From [Muricauda] lutisoli (nom. illeg.) (GTDB lineage: Bacteria; Bacteroidota; Bacteroidia; Flavobacteriales; Flavobacteriaceae), in the NCBI RefSeq assembly GCF_017313105.1, contig NZ_JAFLND010000001.1, positions 1,116,001-1,180,000 of the forward strand: a stretch of DNA of 64,000 nt, written 5' to 3'. The stretch's first letter is position 1. Each line of letters begins with the position of its first letter. Both the position numbers and the translations under genes were made by a program. The notes beneath the pieces were generated by a model that was not told the DNA's origin, made no database searches, and saw only the letters and a program-made list of their open reading frames with translations. Of the stretch, positions 44,660-53,191 are shown piece after piece.

Positions 44660-45997
44660 TTAAAGCTTGCAATTACCGTCTATCATATCCTGCAAAGTAG
44701 GATTGTATGCATTTCCAATAGTTGAAAAAGAACCTGTATATTCTGCGGTAATCAAACTATTCAGTATACAGAAATCCTGCAGAACCTGGTTATATCTTAT
44801 CTGCACATCTGTACCAAATGATGTTATATTTCCAAAAGCAGTTATAGAAGTTAAAAGAACATTTGAGTTAATACGAATACCCCCATCCACATTTGTTAAA
44901 GATTCGAAACCCTGAATTGAAGTCAAAGAACCATTATTGGATATTTCAATAGAGGTCAAACTTGTAAATGGATTGAAAATGGTGATTGCTTCTAAAGATG
45001 CATTTCCATTTATAACAATTTCCGATATAGATTCCAAAGAACTTAATGGTGTTAGGTCCGTTAAAGCATCATTATTGTTTAGCCATAGTCCATTGCCTAT
45101 TGATGTTAATTTCGAAAGTCCATTTAAATCCACTAGACTAGCGTTATCGGTTATTTGAAAATAATTGCCTGTTGTTTCCAAATTCTGAAAACCTGATATT
45201 ACTTCAAGGTTTGTATTTTCGCTGATTTTTACCAATCCACTCACGTTAACTGTTTGTGAGAATCCAGAAATGGTTTTCAAAGCATCATTCCCTTGAAATA
45301 TAATGGCATAAGATGCATTTAGACTTTCCAAAGCGGAAATATCAGTCAAGGCATCATTGTTAATAAACTGAATAGATTCTCCAATTTCCAAAACATTTTC
45401 GAGCCCATTCAAGGAAACTAGGTTGTCGGCGTTAGATATCAACAGATCCTGTCCAATTAATTCCAAATTGCTCAAGGGTGTCAAATCATTCACAGAACCA
45501 TAAATTCTGACTTCCCCAGTTACCTCGGTATAATTTTCAGCACCAAAGGAATCGACCAAACTTTGATTGGAAAGATCAATGGTTCCCTCATAAACCTTTG
45601 ACTGGGGTTCTTGAATCAATGTAGTAAAAGTAACTTCGTTCCCATAAGCGGTTCCCTTGGAATTTACAGCGTAAGACCTTGCGTAATATTTAGTGTCGGG
45701 TTCTAAATTGTCCACTATGGCAGAAAAATTATCATTTCCACTACCAATACTTTTTTTGTTGTCATTTATGGTAGGGCCTGAGGCTACATCCCAAACAACA
45801 CCTTTGTCTATGATGTTGGCACCTCCGTTGTTAGATATACTTCCTCCAAGTTGTGCGGAAACAGCGGTTATTTCGTTTGGGGAATTGGTTGCTATTATAG
45901 GTAAGTCTACAGTTGATTGTGGTTCGTTTTCTGATTCTGAAGATGAGGAACAGCCCAATAGAAAAATCAGGGCTAGGCTAAGTATGGGGTATTTCAT
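44660..45997 (-). CDS. Lipoprotein with fibronectin-like and leucine-rich (receptor L-type) repeats
   Basis: 445 residues. The signal peptide ends in the lipobox LLGC with Cys16, followed by a Ser-rich SSSSESENEP linker typical of surface-exposed Bacteroidota lipoproteins. A fibronectin III-like segment (about 35-130, with KGVVWDVASGPTIN and LEPDTKYYARSYAVNSKGTA) comes next. From about 138 to 440 there are repeats of roughly 22-24 residues with Asn/Leu patterns such as ALTDLTPLSSLESIS. These resemble receptor L or LRR solenoids. It is probably an adhesin or binding protein at the cell surface. The role is unknown. Confidence 0.82.
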   Translation of the reverse strand: MKYPILSLALIFLLGCSSSSESENEPQSTVDLPIIATNSPNEITAVSAQLGGSISNNGGANIIDKGVVWDVASGPTINDNKKSIGSGNDNFSAIVDNLEPDTKYYARSYAVNSKGTAYGNEVTFTTLIQEPQSKVYEGTIDLSNQSLVDSFGAENYTEVTGEVRIYGSVNDLTPLSNLELIGQDLLISNADNLVSLNGLENVLEIGESIQFINNDALTDISALESLNASYAIIFQGNDALKTISGFSQTVNVSGLVKISENTNLEVISGFQNLETTGNYFQITDNASLVDLNGLSKLTSIGNGLWLNNNDALTDLTPLSSLESISEIVINGNASLEAITIFNPFTSLTSIEISNNGSLTSIQGFESLTNVDGGIRINSNVLLTSITAFGNITSFGTDVQIRYNQVLQDFCILNSLITAEYTGSFSTIGNAYNPTLQDMIDGNCKL

Positions 45998-46051
45998 GAA
46001 ACATATATTTAACAGGAAATATACTACTTAAATACAGTCCTGCAAAATATA

Positions 46052-47146
46052 TCAAACATTAAACCTAAAATGCATCACATCACCGTCCTTAACAATATAT
46101 TCTTTACCCTCTACACGCATACGGCCAGCCTCTTTTACCTTGGCTTCGCTGCCGTATTTAACGTAATCGTCATAGGAGATGACCTCGGCACGGATAAACC
46201 CTTTTTCAAAATCGGTATGGATAACACCCGCCGCTTGTGGAGCTGTTGCCCCAACAGGAATGGTCCATGCACGGACTTCTTTTACCCCTGCGGTAAAATA
46301 GGTTTCAAGATCAAGTAGTTTGTAGGCGCCACGAATCAATTTGGCCGAGCCAGGCTCGGAAAGTCCCAAATCTTCCAAGAACATTTGACGCTCCTCATAC
46401 GTTTCCAATTCGGTAATGTCGGCTTCCGTACCAACCGCCAAAAAGATAACCTCCGCATTTTCTCCAGCTACGGCTTCCTTTACTTTTTCAACATAAGCAT
46501 TTCCATCGACCGCTGCACCTTCATCAACATTACAAACATACATTACAGGCTTATCCGTGATCAGTTGCATGGGTTTTACAAATTCTTCACGGTCATCGTC
46601 ATTTATGGAAATGGCCCTGACGGATTTTCCGGCTTCGAGCCCTTCTTTAAGGGCAGAAAGCACAGCTTCTTCCTTTTGAGCGTCCTTATTCCCGGTTTTG
46701 GCTGCACGCTTCACTTTGTCGAGTTTCTTTTCAACACTCTCCAAATCTTTCAATTGCAATTCCATATCAATGGTCTCCTTGTCCCTGATCGGGTCTACAG
46801 AACCATCAACGTGAACCACATTATCGTTATCAAAGCAACGTAGCACGTGCAGAATGGCATCGGTTTCGCGGATATTTCCCAAAAATTGGTTTCCTAATCC
46901 TTCTCCCTTACTGGCGCCTTTTACCAGACCAGCAATATCCACAATTTCTACGGTAGCAGGTATCACACGTTCGGGATTAACCAGTTCTTCCAATTTTTCC
47001 AAACGCTGGTCGGGCACATTTACCACGCCAATATTAGGTTCAATAGTACAAAAAGGGAAGTTGGCACTTTGTGCTTTTGCGTTGGACAAACAGTTGAAAA
47101 GTGTTGATTTTCCTACGTTTGGTAATCCTACAATACCTGCTTTCAT
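46052..47146 (-). CDS. ychF: Redox-regulated ATPase of the Obg-related YchF/OLA1 family
   Basis: 364 residues, the family length. The P loop is GLPNVGKST at 6-14, switch II is DIAGLVKGASKGEGLG, and NVDE replaces the NKxD of GTPases, consistent with ATP preference. The C-terminal TGS domain (about 280-364) ends KEYIVKDGDVMHFRFNV. It associates with ribosomes in other bacteria. A TATATTTG element precedes it. Confidence 0.96.
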   Translation of the reverse strand: MKAGIVGLPNVGKSTLFNCLSNAKAQSANFPFCTIEPNIGVVNVPDQRLEKLEELVNPERVIPATVEIVDIAGLVKGASKGEGLGNQFLGNIRETDAILHVLRCFDNDNVVHVDGSVDPIRDKETIDMELQLKDLESVEKKLDKVKRAAKTGNKDAQKEEAVLSALKEGLEAGKSVRAISINDDDREEFVKPMQLITDKPVMYVCNVDEGAAVDGNAYVEKVKEAVAGENAEVIFLAVGTEADITELETYEERQMFLEDLGLSEPGSAKLIRGAYKLLDLETYFTAGVKEVRAWTIPVGATAPQAAGVIHTDFEKGFIRAEVISYDDYVKYGSEAKVKEAGRMRVEGKEYIVKDGDVMHFRFNV

Positions 47147-47170
47147 CTAAATTCTTATGTTTTGAGGCTG

Positions 47171-47178
47171 CAAATATA
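47171..47178 (-). promoter_or_regulatory. -7 element for ychF
   Basis: TATATTTG on the minus strand lies 24 nt before the ychF ATG, in the gap after the 42-residue peptide gene. The -33 region lacks a clear TTG. Confidence 0.45.
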
Positions 47179-47201
47179 AGTTGAAGTTTTGGTACTGATG
47201 C

Positions 47202-47330
47202 CTAATAGCCTTTAATCAATAAATAAAATCCCATGACCATCAAAGCAATGATACCAAAAATCGCGATAAGGGATAATATGCACCCCGCTTGCTTCCAAAT
47301 ACCGTTATAAGCTTTCTCTTTTTTCTGCAT
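47202..47330 (-). CDS. Small single-helix membrane protein, 42 residues
   Basis: The frame starts MQKKEKAYNGIWKQAG, has one hydrophobic helix (about 17-39) and ends LIKGY. A basic N-terminus and lone helix fit a small inner-membrane protein. The ATG directly follows the T run of the ferredoxin terminator, so its expression would need read-through or a promoter inside the hairpin region. I do not recognise it. Confidence 0.6.
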   Translation of the reverse strand: MQKKEKAYNGIWKQAGCILSLIAIFGIIALMVMGFYLLIKGY

Positions 47331-47357
47331 AAAAAAACCCCGAACTTTGGTTCGGGG
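47331..47357 (-). terminator. Intrinsic terminator after ferredoxin
   Basis: On the minus strand CCCCGAAC and GTTCGGGG form a perfect 8 bp stem with a CAAA loop, followed by seven T. It begins 23 bp after the ferredoxin stop and its T run abuts the ATG of the 42-residue gene. Confidence 0.9.
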
Positions 47358-47380
47358 CTAAATTAATTGTTTTTTATTGC

Positions 47381-47734
47381 TTAACCGTTGGGATGCATAA
47401 ACTTTTGCTTGCCCAATAATTCTTCTTCGGTTTCTTCGTGGTCTTCGTCGGGAACACAACAGTCCACTGGGCATACTGCCGCACATTGTGGTTCTTCGTG
47501 AAATCCTTTGCATTCGGTACATTTATCCGGAACTATGTAATAAAGCTCATCACTCACTGGTTCCTGAACTTCATCGGCATTCACCTCTTTACCGTTGGGC
47601 AAAACCACATCACCGTTCAGTGACGTTCCATCACTATATCTCCATTCATCTGCACCCTCATAAATTGCTGTGTTGGGACATTCTGGCTCGCAAGCACCAC
47701 AATTTATGCACTCATCTGTTATAATAATTGCCAT
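47381..47734 (-). CDS. 2[4Fe-4S] ferredoxin
   Basis: Small electron carrier of 117 residues. Cluster motifs are [12 protein letters not shown] at the N-terminus and [21 protein letters not shown] further on. The second motif has an insertion between the second and third Cys, as in the Alvin (Allochromatium-type) group. A central loop of about 40 residues and a C-terminal tail of about 20 follow this subclass. It is monocistronic, with promoter and terminator visible, and divergent from the acyl-CoA reductase gene. Confidence 0.93.
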   Translation of the reverse strand: MAIIITDECINCGACEPECPNTAIYEGADEWRYSDGTSLNGDVVLPNGKEVNADEVQEPVSDELYYIVPDKCTECKGFHEEPQCAAVCPVDCCVPDEDHEETEEELLGKQKFMHPNG

Positions 47735-47749
47735 AATTTTCTTTTCCTT

Positions 47750-47782
47750 TTGGGCTGATTCTTATCAGCATGCTTACTTTTG
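47750..47782 (+). promoter_or_regulatory. Promoter of the acyl-CoA reductase gene
   Basis: TTTG ending at 47752, a 22 bp spacer and TACTTTTG (47775-47782) match the Bacteroidota consensus. The start codon is 37 nt downstream. The -7 is one base from the minus-strand -7 of ferredoxin. Confidence 0.6.
47754..47769 (-). promoter_or_regulatory. Hairpin in ferredoxin 5' leader and between promoter elements
   Basis: GCTGAT and ATCAGC form a 6 bp perfect stem with a 4 nt loop. On the minus strand it lies in the 5' untranslated region, 20 nt before the ferredoxin ATG. On the plus strand it occupies the spacer of the acyl-CoA reductase promoter, so it might also be an operator. Confidence 0.35.
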
Positions 47783-47783
47783 A

Positions 47784-47814
47784 CAAAAATAAACCCTACT
47801 AAATTAGTGTACAA
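47784..47814 (-). promoter_or_regulatory. Promoter of the ferredoxin gene
   Basis: On the minus strand TTG (47812-47814), a 20 bp spacer and TATTTTTG (47784-47791) are a near-ideal Bacteroidota promoter. It overlaps the divergent promoter of the acyl-CoA reductase. Confidence 0.7.
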
Positions 47815-47819
47815 ATTTA

Positions 47820-48866
47820 ATGGCACCAGATACAAATACCATAGATGCTTTTGTTAAACTTGGAAAATACCTAACGGATTTTTGTGATAAATGTTATTCC
47901 AACGACCCCGAAGTTAATCAAGAGTTGAAGGAAATCATTGCGCGGGCGGGCCATCACAATGGGTGGTTTACCGAGGATAACATTCTATTCTCCTTAAAGC
48001 AATGGGGCGACCTGCTCACGGAAGAAAATATAAAGGATTGGTTGGACAACTATTCCTTTAACAAGGATAGTGAACCAAAAACCGTGGGCATTATTATGGC
48101 AGGAAACATTCCATTGGTGGGCTTTCACGACTTTTTATCGGTGTTGCTATCTGGCAACAAGGTCTTGGCCAAACTATCGTCCAACGACAAAGTCCTCTTG
48201 CCTTATCTATCCAATTATTTGATTGAACAAGAGCCATCACTCGCGGATAAAATTGAGTTTGTGGACGAGAAACTCGAAAACTTTGATGCAGTGATCGCCA
48301 CGGGGAGCAACAACACCAGCCGCTATTTCGAATATTATTTTGGAAAGAAGCCCAACATCATCAGAAAAAATAGAAACTCTCTCGCCGTGTTGACCGGAAA
48401 AGAATCGGAAGAAGAATTAAAGGCGCTCGGAGAAGATATTTTCAGGTATTATGGATTGGGTTGCCGCAATGTATCCAAAATATTTGTGCCAAAAAATTAT
48501 GATTTTGATGCGTTGTTCAATGCGCTCTTCCATTATAAGGACATTATCAATCAACATAAGTACGCCAATAACTACGATTATAATAAGGCGGTCTATTTGA
48601 TGAGTGAATTCAAAATTCTGGATAACGGATTTTTGATTTTAAAAGAGGATGAGGCCCTCACCTCCCCCATTTCTGCTTTGTTTTATTCATTTTATGATGA
48701 TGAATCCAGTTTAAGGGAGAAGTTGCAGGAAATGGACGAGCAAATCCAATGTGTGGTTTCTGGTGCAGCAAAAGAAAATGAAGTGAATTTTGGAGATACC
48801 CAAAAGCCCAGCTTAAGTGATTACGCAGATGGAGTTGATACTATGGAATTCCTATTGAACCTTTAA
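47820..48866 (+). CDS. LuxC-like acyl-CoA reductase
   Basis: 348 residues. The protein has the LuxC/aldehyde-dehydrogenase-like layout: GIIMAGNIPLVGFHDFLSVLL and NKVLAKLSSNDKVLLPYLS in the N-half, then GLGCRNVSKIFVPKNYDFD with the likely catalytic Cys. The enzyme would reduce an acyl-CoA or acyl thioester to aldehyde, but the true substrate in Bacteroidota is unknown. It precedes serC by 70 bp and is divergent from ferredoxin, a possible electron-supply link. Confidence 0.87.
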   Translation: MAPDTNTIDAFVKLGKYLTDFCDKCYSNDPEVNQELKEIIARAGHHNGWFTEDNILFSLKQWGDLLTEENIKDWLDNYSFNKDSEPKTVGIIMAGNIPLVGFHDFLSVLLSGNKVLAKLSSNDKVLLPYLSNYLIEQEPSLADKIEFVDEKLENFDAVIATGSNNTSRYFEYYFGKKPNIIRKNRNSLAVLTGKESEEELKALGEDIFRYYGLGCRNVSKIFVPKNYDFDALFNALFHYKDIINQHKYANNYDYNKAVYLMSEFKILDNGFLILKEDEALTSPISALFYSFYDDESSLREKLQEMDEQIQCVVSGAAKENEVNFGDTQKPSLSDYADGVDTMEFLLNL

Positions 48867-48936
48867 CAAATCCTATACTTTGGAATCGTTTACAGATCCA
48901 ACAATTTTTAAGACCTTTACTCCTTAAACCAAGGAA

Positions 48937-50001
48937 ATGAAAAAGCATAATTTTAGCGCAGGCCCGTGCATTTTGCCCGCAGAGGTAATGCAAAAGGCAT
49001 CCGAAGCCATTATTGAACTGGATGGCATTGGACTTTCACTTATAGAAATTTCTCACCGAAGTAAGGAGTTCGTAGCCATTATGGAAAAGGCTCGCTCACT
49101 CGCACTGGAACTTTTGGGGCTCGAGGGCAAAGGTTATCAGGCTCTGTTTTTGCAAGGAGGAGCAAGCATGCAATTTTTAATGACGGCTTTCAACCTCTTG
49201 GACAAAAAAGCTGGATATGTGAATACGGGCACTTGGAGTCAAAAAGCCATTAAGGAAGCTAGATTGTTCGGTGAAATCATAGAAGTCGCTTCCTCCCAAG
49301 AAGATAATTTTAAGTATATCCCAAAAGGTTTTGATATTCCATCCGATTTGGATTATCTGCACCTTACCTCCAACAATACCATTTACGGAACCCAGTTTAA
49401 AGAATTTCCAAAAACCGATGTGCCGTTGGTATGTGATATGAGCTCAGATATCTTTTCCAGACAAATGGACTTTTCCCTGTTTGATCTGATCTATGCCGGT
49501 GCACAAAAAAACATGGGTCCGGCAGGGACAACGCTCGTGGTGGTAAAAGAAGATATTTTAGGAAAGATATCGCGTAAAATACCATCTATGATGGACTACT
49601 CGGTTCATGTGGCCAAAGATAGTATGTTCAACACACCGCCCGTTTTTGCTGTGTACGTTTCCATGCTTACCATGCAATGGTTGAAGGATTTGGGAGGAAT
49701 TGCTGCGATTGAAGAAATCAATGAACGAAAAGCCAATTTGATCTATTCGGAGATCGAACTTAACCCTGTATTCTCTGGAATTGCTGCAAAAGAAGACCGC
49801 TCCAACATGAACGCCACCTTCAATATCACCGATGATGAGTTAAAGGATGTGTTCGATGCTATGTGCAAAGAAGCGGGAATTAACGGTATAAATGGACATA
49901 GGTCTGTCGGTGGTTATCGAGCTTCCATGTACAATGCGCTCCCTCTGGAAAGTGTGGGAGTTTTGGTGGACATTATGAGTGAACTTGAAAAGAAAGGATA
50001 A
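48937..50001 (+). CDS. serC: Phosphoserine aminotransferase
   Basis: Transaminates 3-phosphohydroxypyruvate to phosphoserine, the second step of serine synthesis; it can also serve in PLP synthesis. In the 354-residue protein the N-terminus is KHNFSAGPCILP and the PLP lysine is in IYAGAQKNMGPAGTT (about residue 192). The C-terminus is GHRSVGGYRASMYNALPLE. serA follows after 5 bp in the same operon. Confidence 0.96.
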   Translation: MKKHNFSAGPCILPAEVMQKASEAIIELDGIGLSLIEISHRSKEFVAIMEKARSLALELLGLEGKGYQALFLQGGASMQFLMTAFNLLDKKAGYVNTGTWSQKAIKEARLFGEIIEVASSQEDNFKYIPKGFDIPSDLDYLHLTSNNTIYGTQFKEFPKTDVPLVCDMSSDIFSRQMDFSLFDLIYAGAQKNMGPAGTTLVVVKEDILGKISRKIPSMMDYSVHVAKDSMFNTPPVFAVYVSMLTMQWLKDLGGIAAIEEINERKANLIYSEIELNPVFSGIAAKEDRSNMNATFNITDDELKDVFDAMCKEAGINGINGHRSVGGYRASMYNALPLESVGVLVDIMSELEKKG

Positions 50002-50006
50002 TTTTA

Positions 50007-50963
50007 ATGGTTAAGATTTTAGCTAACGACGGAATCGCTCAAGAAGGGGTGGATTTACTTGAAAAAGAAGGTTTCGAAGTTAAAAATACCCGTGTTGCCG
50101 ATGAACAATTGGCAAACTACATCAACAAAAATAATATTGAGGGGTTATTGGTACGGAGTGCGACCAAAGTCGATAAAAAACTTATTGAGGATTGCCCTGA
50201 TTTAAAACTGATTGGACGTGGCGGTGTTGGTTTGGACAATATTGATGTAAAATACGCCGAGTCCAAAGGAATTAAAGTCTTCAACACGCCCGAAGCATCT
50301 TCCGAGTCAGTAGCGGAATTGGTTTTTGCACACCTGTTGAATGGTGTTCGATTCTTGCACGATTCCAACCGGAACATGCCTCTGGAAGGTGATAATCAAT
50401 TCAAACAACTTAAAAAGAGCTATGCAGGAGGCCTTGAACTTCGAGGAAAAACCCTAGGTATTGTAGGCTTTGGAAGAATTGGACAAGCTACTGCAAAAAT
50501 GGCGTTGGCCTTGGGCATGGAGGTCTTGTTCACTGATCATCATACCAAAGAAGCTAGTTTGACACTTTCTTTTTTTGATGGACAATCTGTTGATTTTGCT
50601 TTAAAAAGCAGCGATATTAAAGAAGTTTTGGCCAACTCCGACTTTGTGAGTCTTCATGTACCGGCCCAAGAAAAATATCTTATTGGAAAAAAGGAACTTG
50701 GACTTATGAAGCCAGGTGCTGGAATCATCAATACCTCAAGAGGTGGTGTATTGGACGAAGTTGCCTTGGTCGAAGCCTTGGATACCGACCATTTGGCCTT
50801 TGCTGGACTGGATGTTTACGAATCGGAACCCAATCCGGAAATCAAGATATTGATGAATCCCAAAATTTCACTTAGCCCACATGTTGGCGGCTCCACTGTT
50901 GAGGCACAACAGCGAATAGGTGTTGAATTGGCGCAGAAGGTTATCAAATTACTAAAACCATAG
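50007..50963 (+). CDS. serA: D-3-phosphoglycerate dehydrogenase, short form
   Basis: Oxidises 3-phosphoglycerate to 3-phosphohydroxypyruvate, the first step of serine synthesis. It has 318 residues. The NAD loop is GIVGFGRIGQATAKMA. The catalytic set is Arg in INTSRGGVLDE, Glu in DVYESEP and His in SPHVGGSTVEAQ. It ends right after the dehydrogenase fold, so the C-terminal ACT domain for serine feedback is missing. The neighbouring serC supports the SerA role over other 2-hydroxyacid dehydrogenases. Confidence 0.93.
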   Translation: MVKILANDGIAQEGVDLLEKEGFEVKNTRVADEQLANYINKNNIEGLLVRSATKVDKKLIEDCPDLKLIGRGGVGLDNIDVKYAESKGIKVFNTPEASSESVAELVFAHLLNGVRFLHDSNRNMPLEGDNQFKQLKKSYAGGLELRGKTLGIVGFGRIGQATAKMALALGMEVLFTDHHTKEASLTLSFFDGQSVDFALKSSDIKEVLANSDFVSLHVPAQEKYLIGKKELGLMKPGAGIINTSRGGVLDEVALVEALDTDHLAFAGLDVYESEPNPEIKILMNPKISLSPHVGGSTVEAQQRIGVELAQKVIKLLKP

Positions 50964-51036
50964 GTTTTTTAAGACCGTTCCATCTTTCAAAACCCACTTT
51001 TTCGTACCTTGTTGTCTTAACCTTAACACTAACAAA

Positions 51037-51678
51037 ATGTCAGGATTATTAGACTTGATCAACAGCCCTATGGGCAAACAGTTGGTCAGCGGAGCTGCTA
51101 GCCAAACTGGGCAACCCGAAAATAAAACAGCAGAAGTTTTGAGCATGGCCATGCCCCTATTAATGGGGGCTATGAAAAAAAATGCATCCACGCCAGGTGG
51201 GGCACAAGGACTCATGGATGCCCTTTCCTCCAAACATGACGGCGGTATTTTAGATGATTTAGGTGGTCTTTTTGGCGGTGGAGTAGACCAAAATGTAATG
51301 GATGATGGAGCTGGGATTCTCGGCCATGTGCTAGGTTCCAAGCAACCACAAGTCGAAAATGCCTTGAGTACCAAATCAGGAATTGATGCTGGTTCCATAT
51401 CACAAATTTTAAAAATCGCAGCCCCTATCCTTTTGGGATATTTGGGAAAACAGACCAGACAACAAAACGTGAGCAGCCCCGAAGGTCTTAACGGACTCTT
51501 GGGCGGATTAATGGGCGGCAATAAGACAGCGGCCAAGCAACAATCCTTGGTCGAAAGCTTTTTGGATAGCGATGGTGACGGCAGTGTTATAGATGATTTG
51601 GCCGGAATGGTATTGAATGGCGGTGGCCAGAAAAAGAGTGGTCTTGGGGGTATGCTCGGAGGACTTTTTGGGAAATAG
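51037..51678 (+). CDS. DUF937 family protein
   Basis: 213 residues, rich in Gly, Leu and Ala. It begins MSGLLDLINSPMGKQLVSGA and holds the DUF937 pattern TGQPENKTAEVLSMAMPLLMGAMKKNA, repeated in weaker form as AAPILLGYLGKQTRQQNVS. Between the two are acidic Gly-rich stretches such as ILDDLGGLFGGGV, and DSDGDGSVIDDLAGM near 175 resembles a calcium loop. Its function is unknown. It has its own terminator. Confidence 0.87.
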   Translation: MSGLLDLINSPMGKQLVSGAASQTGQPENKTAEVLSMAMPLLMGAMKKNASTPGGAQGLMDALSSKHDGGILDDLGGLFGGGVDQNVMDDGAGILGHVLGSKQPQVENALSTKSGIDAGSISQILKIAAPILLGYLGKQTRQQNVSSPEGLNGLLGGLMGGNKTAAKQQSLVESFLDSDGDGSVIDDLAGMVLNGGGQKKSGLGGMLGGLFGK

Positions 51679-51704
51679 AAAGTTAACTTAACTATATTTA
51701 ACAG

Positions 51705-51734
51705 AGCCACTTGAGTTTTCAAGTGGCTTTTTTT
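51705..51734 (+). terminator. Intrinsic terminator after the DUF937 gene
   Basis: AGCCACTTGA and TCAAGTGGCT form a perfect 10 bp stem with a GTTT loop, followed by T residues to 51734. Confidence 0.95.
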
Positions 51735-51747
51735 GTATTTTAAGAAT

Positions 51748-52206
51748 ATGAAAAAGAAAATAATAAATCCATTACTGTTCGGTCTTATGCTGTGCATAGG
51801 CTTAACATCTTGTACATCTCAAAAATCAACATTGGATGTCACTACCGAAGAAAAGGCGCTTTTCGAATCAGATGATGATGCGCCGGTCGAAATCGCAGAT
51901 GATGACACGGAATACGAAATCATTATCATAGAGCCGGGTTTTTATACTTGGTTAAACTCCATTGCACGACCTGAAGGTTATTATTCCCAATCGTTCCTGG
52001 AAAACCGAAATGCAATCATGGTGGTCACTTGGAATCAAAGGGTTTTACAACCACAACGATGGAATCCCAACCTGTATGAAATGCAGATTAATTACGACCC
52101 AAGTATTGATTATGGCTACGAAGTCAATTACAAATTATACAATTACTTCATTTATTTTCAAAGAAAATACAATCAACGTTTAGGGCCCTTTCTGCCCAGA
52201 ATTTAA
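51748..52206 (+). CDS. Lipoprotein, likely DUF6146
   Basis: 152 residues from ATG at 51748, with MKKKIINPLLFGLMLCIGLT and lipobox Cys22. An earlier TTG at 51733 sits in the terminator T run and is rejected. The mature part has an acidic linker (about 40-55), then EYEIIIIEPGFYTWLNSIA and MQINYDPSIDYGYEVNYKLY. I recall this as DUF6146 in flavobacteria. Function unknown. The following gene is a membrane protein, and the two often occur together. Confidence 0.8.
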   Translation: MKKKIINPLLFGLMLCIGLTSCTSQKSTLDVTTEEKALFESDDDAPVEIADDDTEYEIIIIEPGFYTWLNSIARPEGYYSQSFLENRNAIMVVTWNQRVLQPQRWNPNLYEMQINYDPSIDYGYEVNYKLYNYFIYFQRKYNQRLGPFLPRI

Positions 52207-52211
52207 TGTGC

Positions 52212-52219
52212 TATTTTTG
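52212..52219 (+). promoter_or_regulatory. -7 element for the gene at 52238
   Basis: TATTTTTG matches TAnnTTTG and lies 18 nt before the ATG at 52238. No TTG at -33 is seen. Confidence 0.4.
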
Positions 52220-52237
52220 CATCAATCAACTTGAACA

Positions 52238-52753
52238 ATGCAAAAACTAAAACAGCGCTGGGAAATCCAAAAGAACTGGCAAATCCTTTTTCCCATATTG
52301 GGTGCATTATCGGTTTTATTGACTGCCTACACTATTTCTAGAAGCTTTATGCACTTTTTTGGTCTCAACAACACCGTTTTTGAATGGGTTTTTACCATTG
52401 GCAGCTCGGTGGTACTCTACTTTGTATTAGTGAAATTTTTCCTCTGGTGTTTTAAAAAGGTGGAGAACAAATGGAAAGTGGATTATAAATGGGAAATGAT
52501 CGCCATTTTCATTGTTTTCGCATTAACAGGCAGTGCAGCAGGAAAATTGGCAGGTCCATTGGTACATTGGATCGGTTTGGACAGTGAAAATGTGCATGGA
52601 GCTGTCTACTGGACCCTTCGTATTCTTCTAATATTTCCCATTTATCAAATTTTATTGGTCTGTATTGGATGGCTATTCGGTCAATACCAATTTTTCTGGA
52701 ATTTTGAGAAAAAGATGCTTAAACGTATGGGATTAGGCTCTTTCCTTTCATAG
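52238..52753 (+). CDS. Membrane protein, likely DUF6787
   Basis: 171 residues with four hydrophobic segments (about 14-33, 46-68, 88-106 and 124-148). KLKQRWEIQKNWQILFPIL at the start and IFIVFALTGSAAGKLAGPLV in the second half fit the DUF6787 pattern I recall. The N-terminal helix pair and the WEMIAIF segment suggest an internal duplication. No function is known. It follows the lipoprotein gene by 31 bp. Confidence 0.75.
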   Translation: MQKLKQRWEIQKNWQILFPILGALSVLLTAYTISRSFMHFFGLNNTVFEWVFTIGSSVVLYFVLVKFFLWCFKKVENKWKVDYKWEMIAIFIVFALTGSAAGKLAGPLVHWIGLDSENVHGAVYWTLRILLIFPIYQILLVCIGWLFGQYQFFWNFEKKMLKRMGLGSFLS

Positions 52754-52793
52754 TTTATCGTTTTCTTAACATAAAAAGAGGGAAAACCTTGGT

Positions 52794-52801
52794 TACTTTT
52801 G
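52794..52801 (+). promoter_or_regulatory. -7 element for the metal-receptor unit
   Basis: TACTTTTG matches TAnnTTTG and ends 7 nt before the ATG at 52809, so the transcript may start at or next to the start codon. No strong TTG at -33. Confidence 0.5.
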
Positions 52802-52808
52802 CGAAAGT

Positions 52809-53147
52809 ATGAATACCAACCTCTACAAACGCGTACTGATATTTGCTTCCCTGTTGATGGCAGTGGCAATTTTAGCCCCTTCCATTATTAAATTGGGCCA
52901 TACCTTGTACGAGCATAGTCAGGAGGAGCAATGCATTGCGTATGGTACAAATCATATTCACGATGGTAATCTGGATTGTGACTTCCATGATTTTACCCTT
53001 GTCAATAAGGTGCTTTTCAACGCTAATTTCACCTACATACCGGTTGAGGTTCCCGAGATAAAGTACACCAACACTCTCTACTCTTTTACATACAAGCCTC
53101 AAGAAGTTTCTTTTCGGGCTTTGCGTGGTCCCCCATCAGTTTCATAG
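52809..53147 (+). CDS. Small His/Cys-rich anchored protein before the TonB receptor
   Basis: 112 residues. One N-terminal hydrophobic helix (about 8-26) anchors or exports it. The exported part has HTLYEHSQEEQCIAYGTNHI (about 31-50), then HDGNLDCDFHDF, giving five His and two Cys within about 30 residues. This suggests metal binding, and the following TonB receptor 44 bp away suggests a shared role in metal uptake. I do not recognise the family. Confidence 0.65.
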   Translation: MNTNLYKRVLIFASLLMAVAILAPSIIKLGHTLYEHSQEEQCIAYGTNHIHDGNLDCDFHDFTLVNKVLFNANFTYIPVEVPEIKYTNTLYSFTYKPQEVSFRALRGPPSVS

Positions 53148-53191
53148 TGATTATCTACTGATTTAAGTTTTTAAACCATTTATTTTTTACA

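Noticed and set aside
50952..51797. 281-codon minus-strand frame opposite the DUF937 gene
   Set aside because: Very rich in Pro/Ser because it mirrors Gly-rich codons of the real gene; no domain or promoter.
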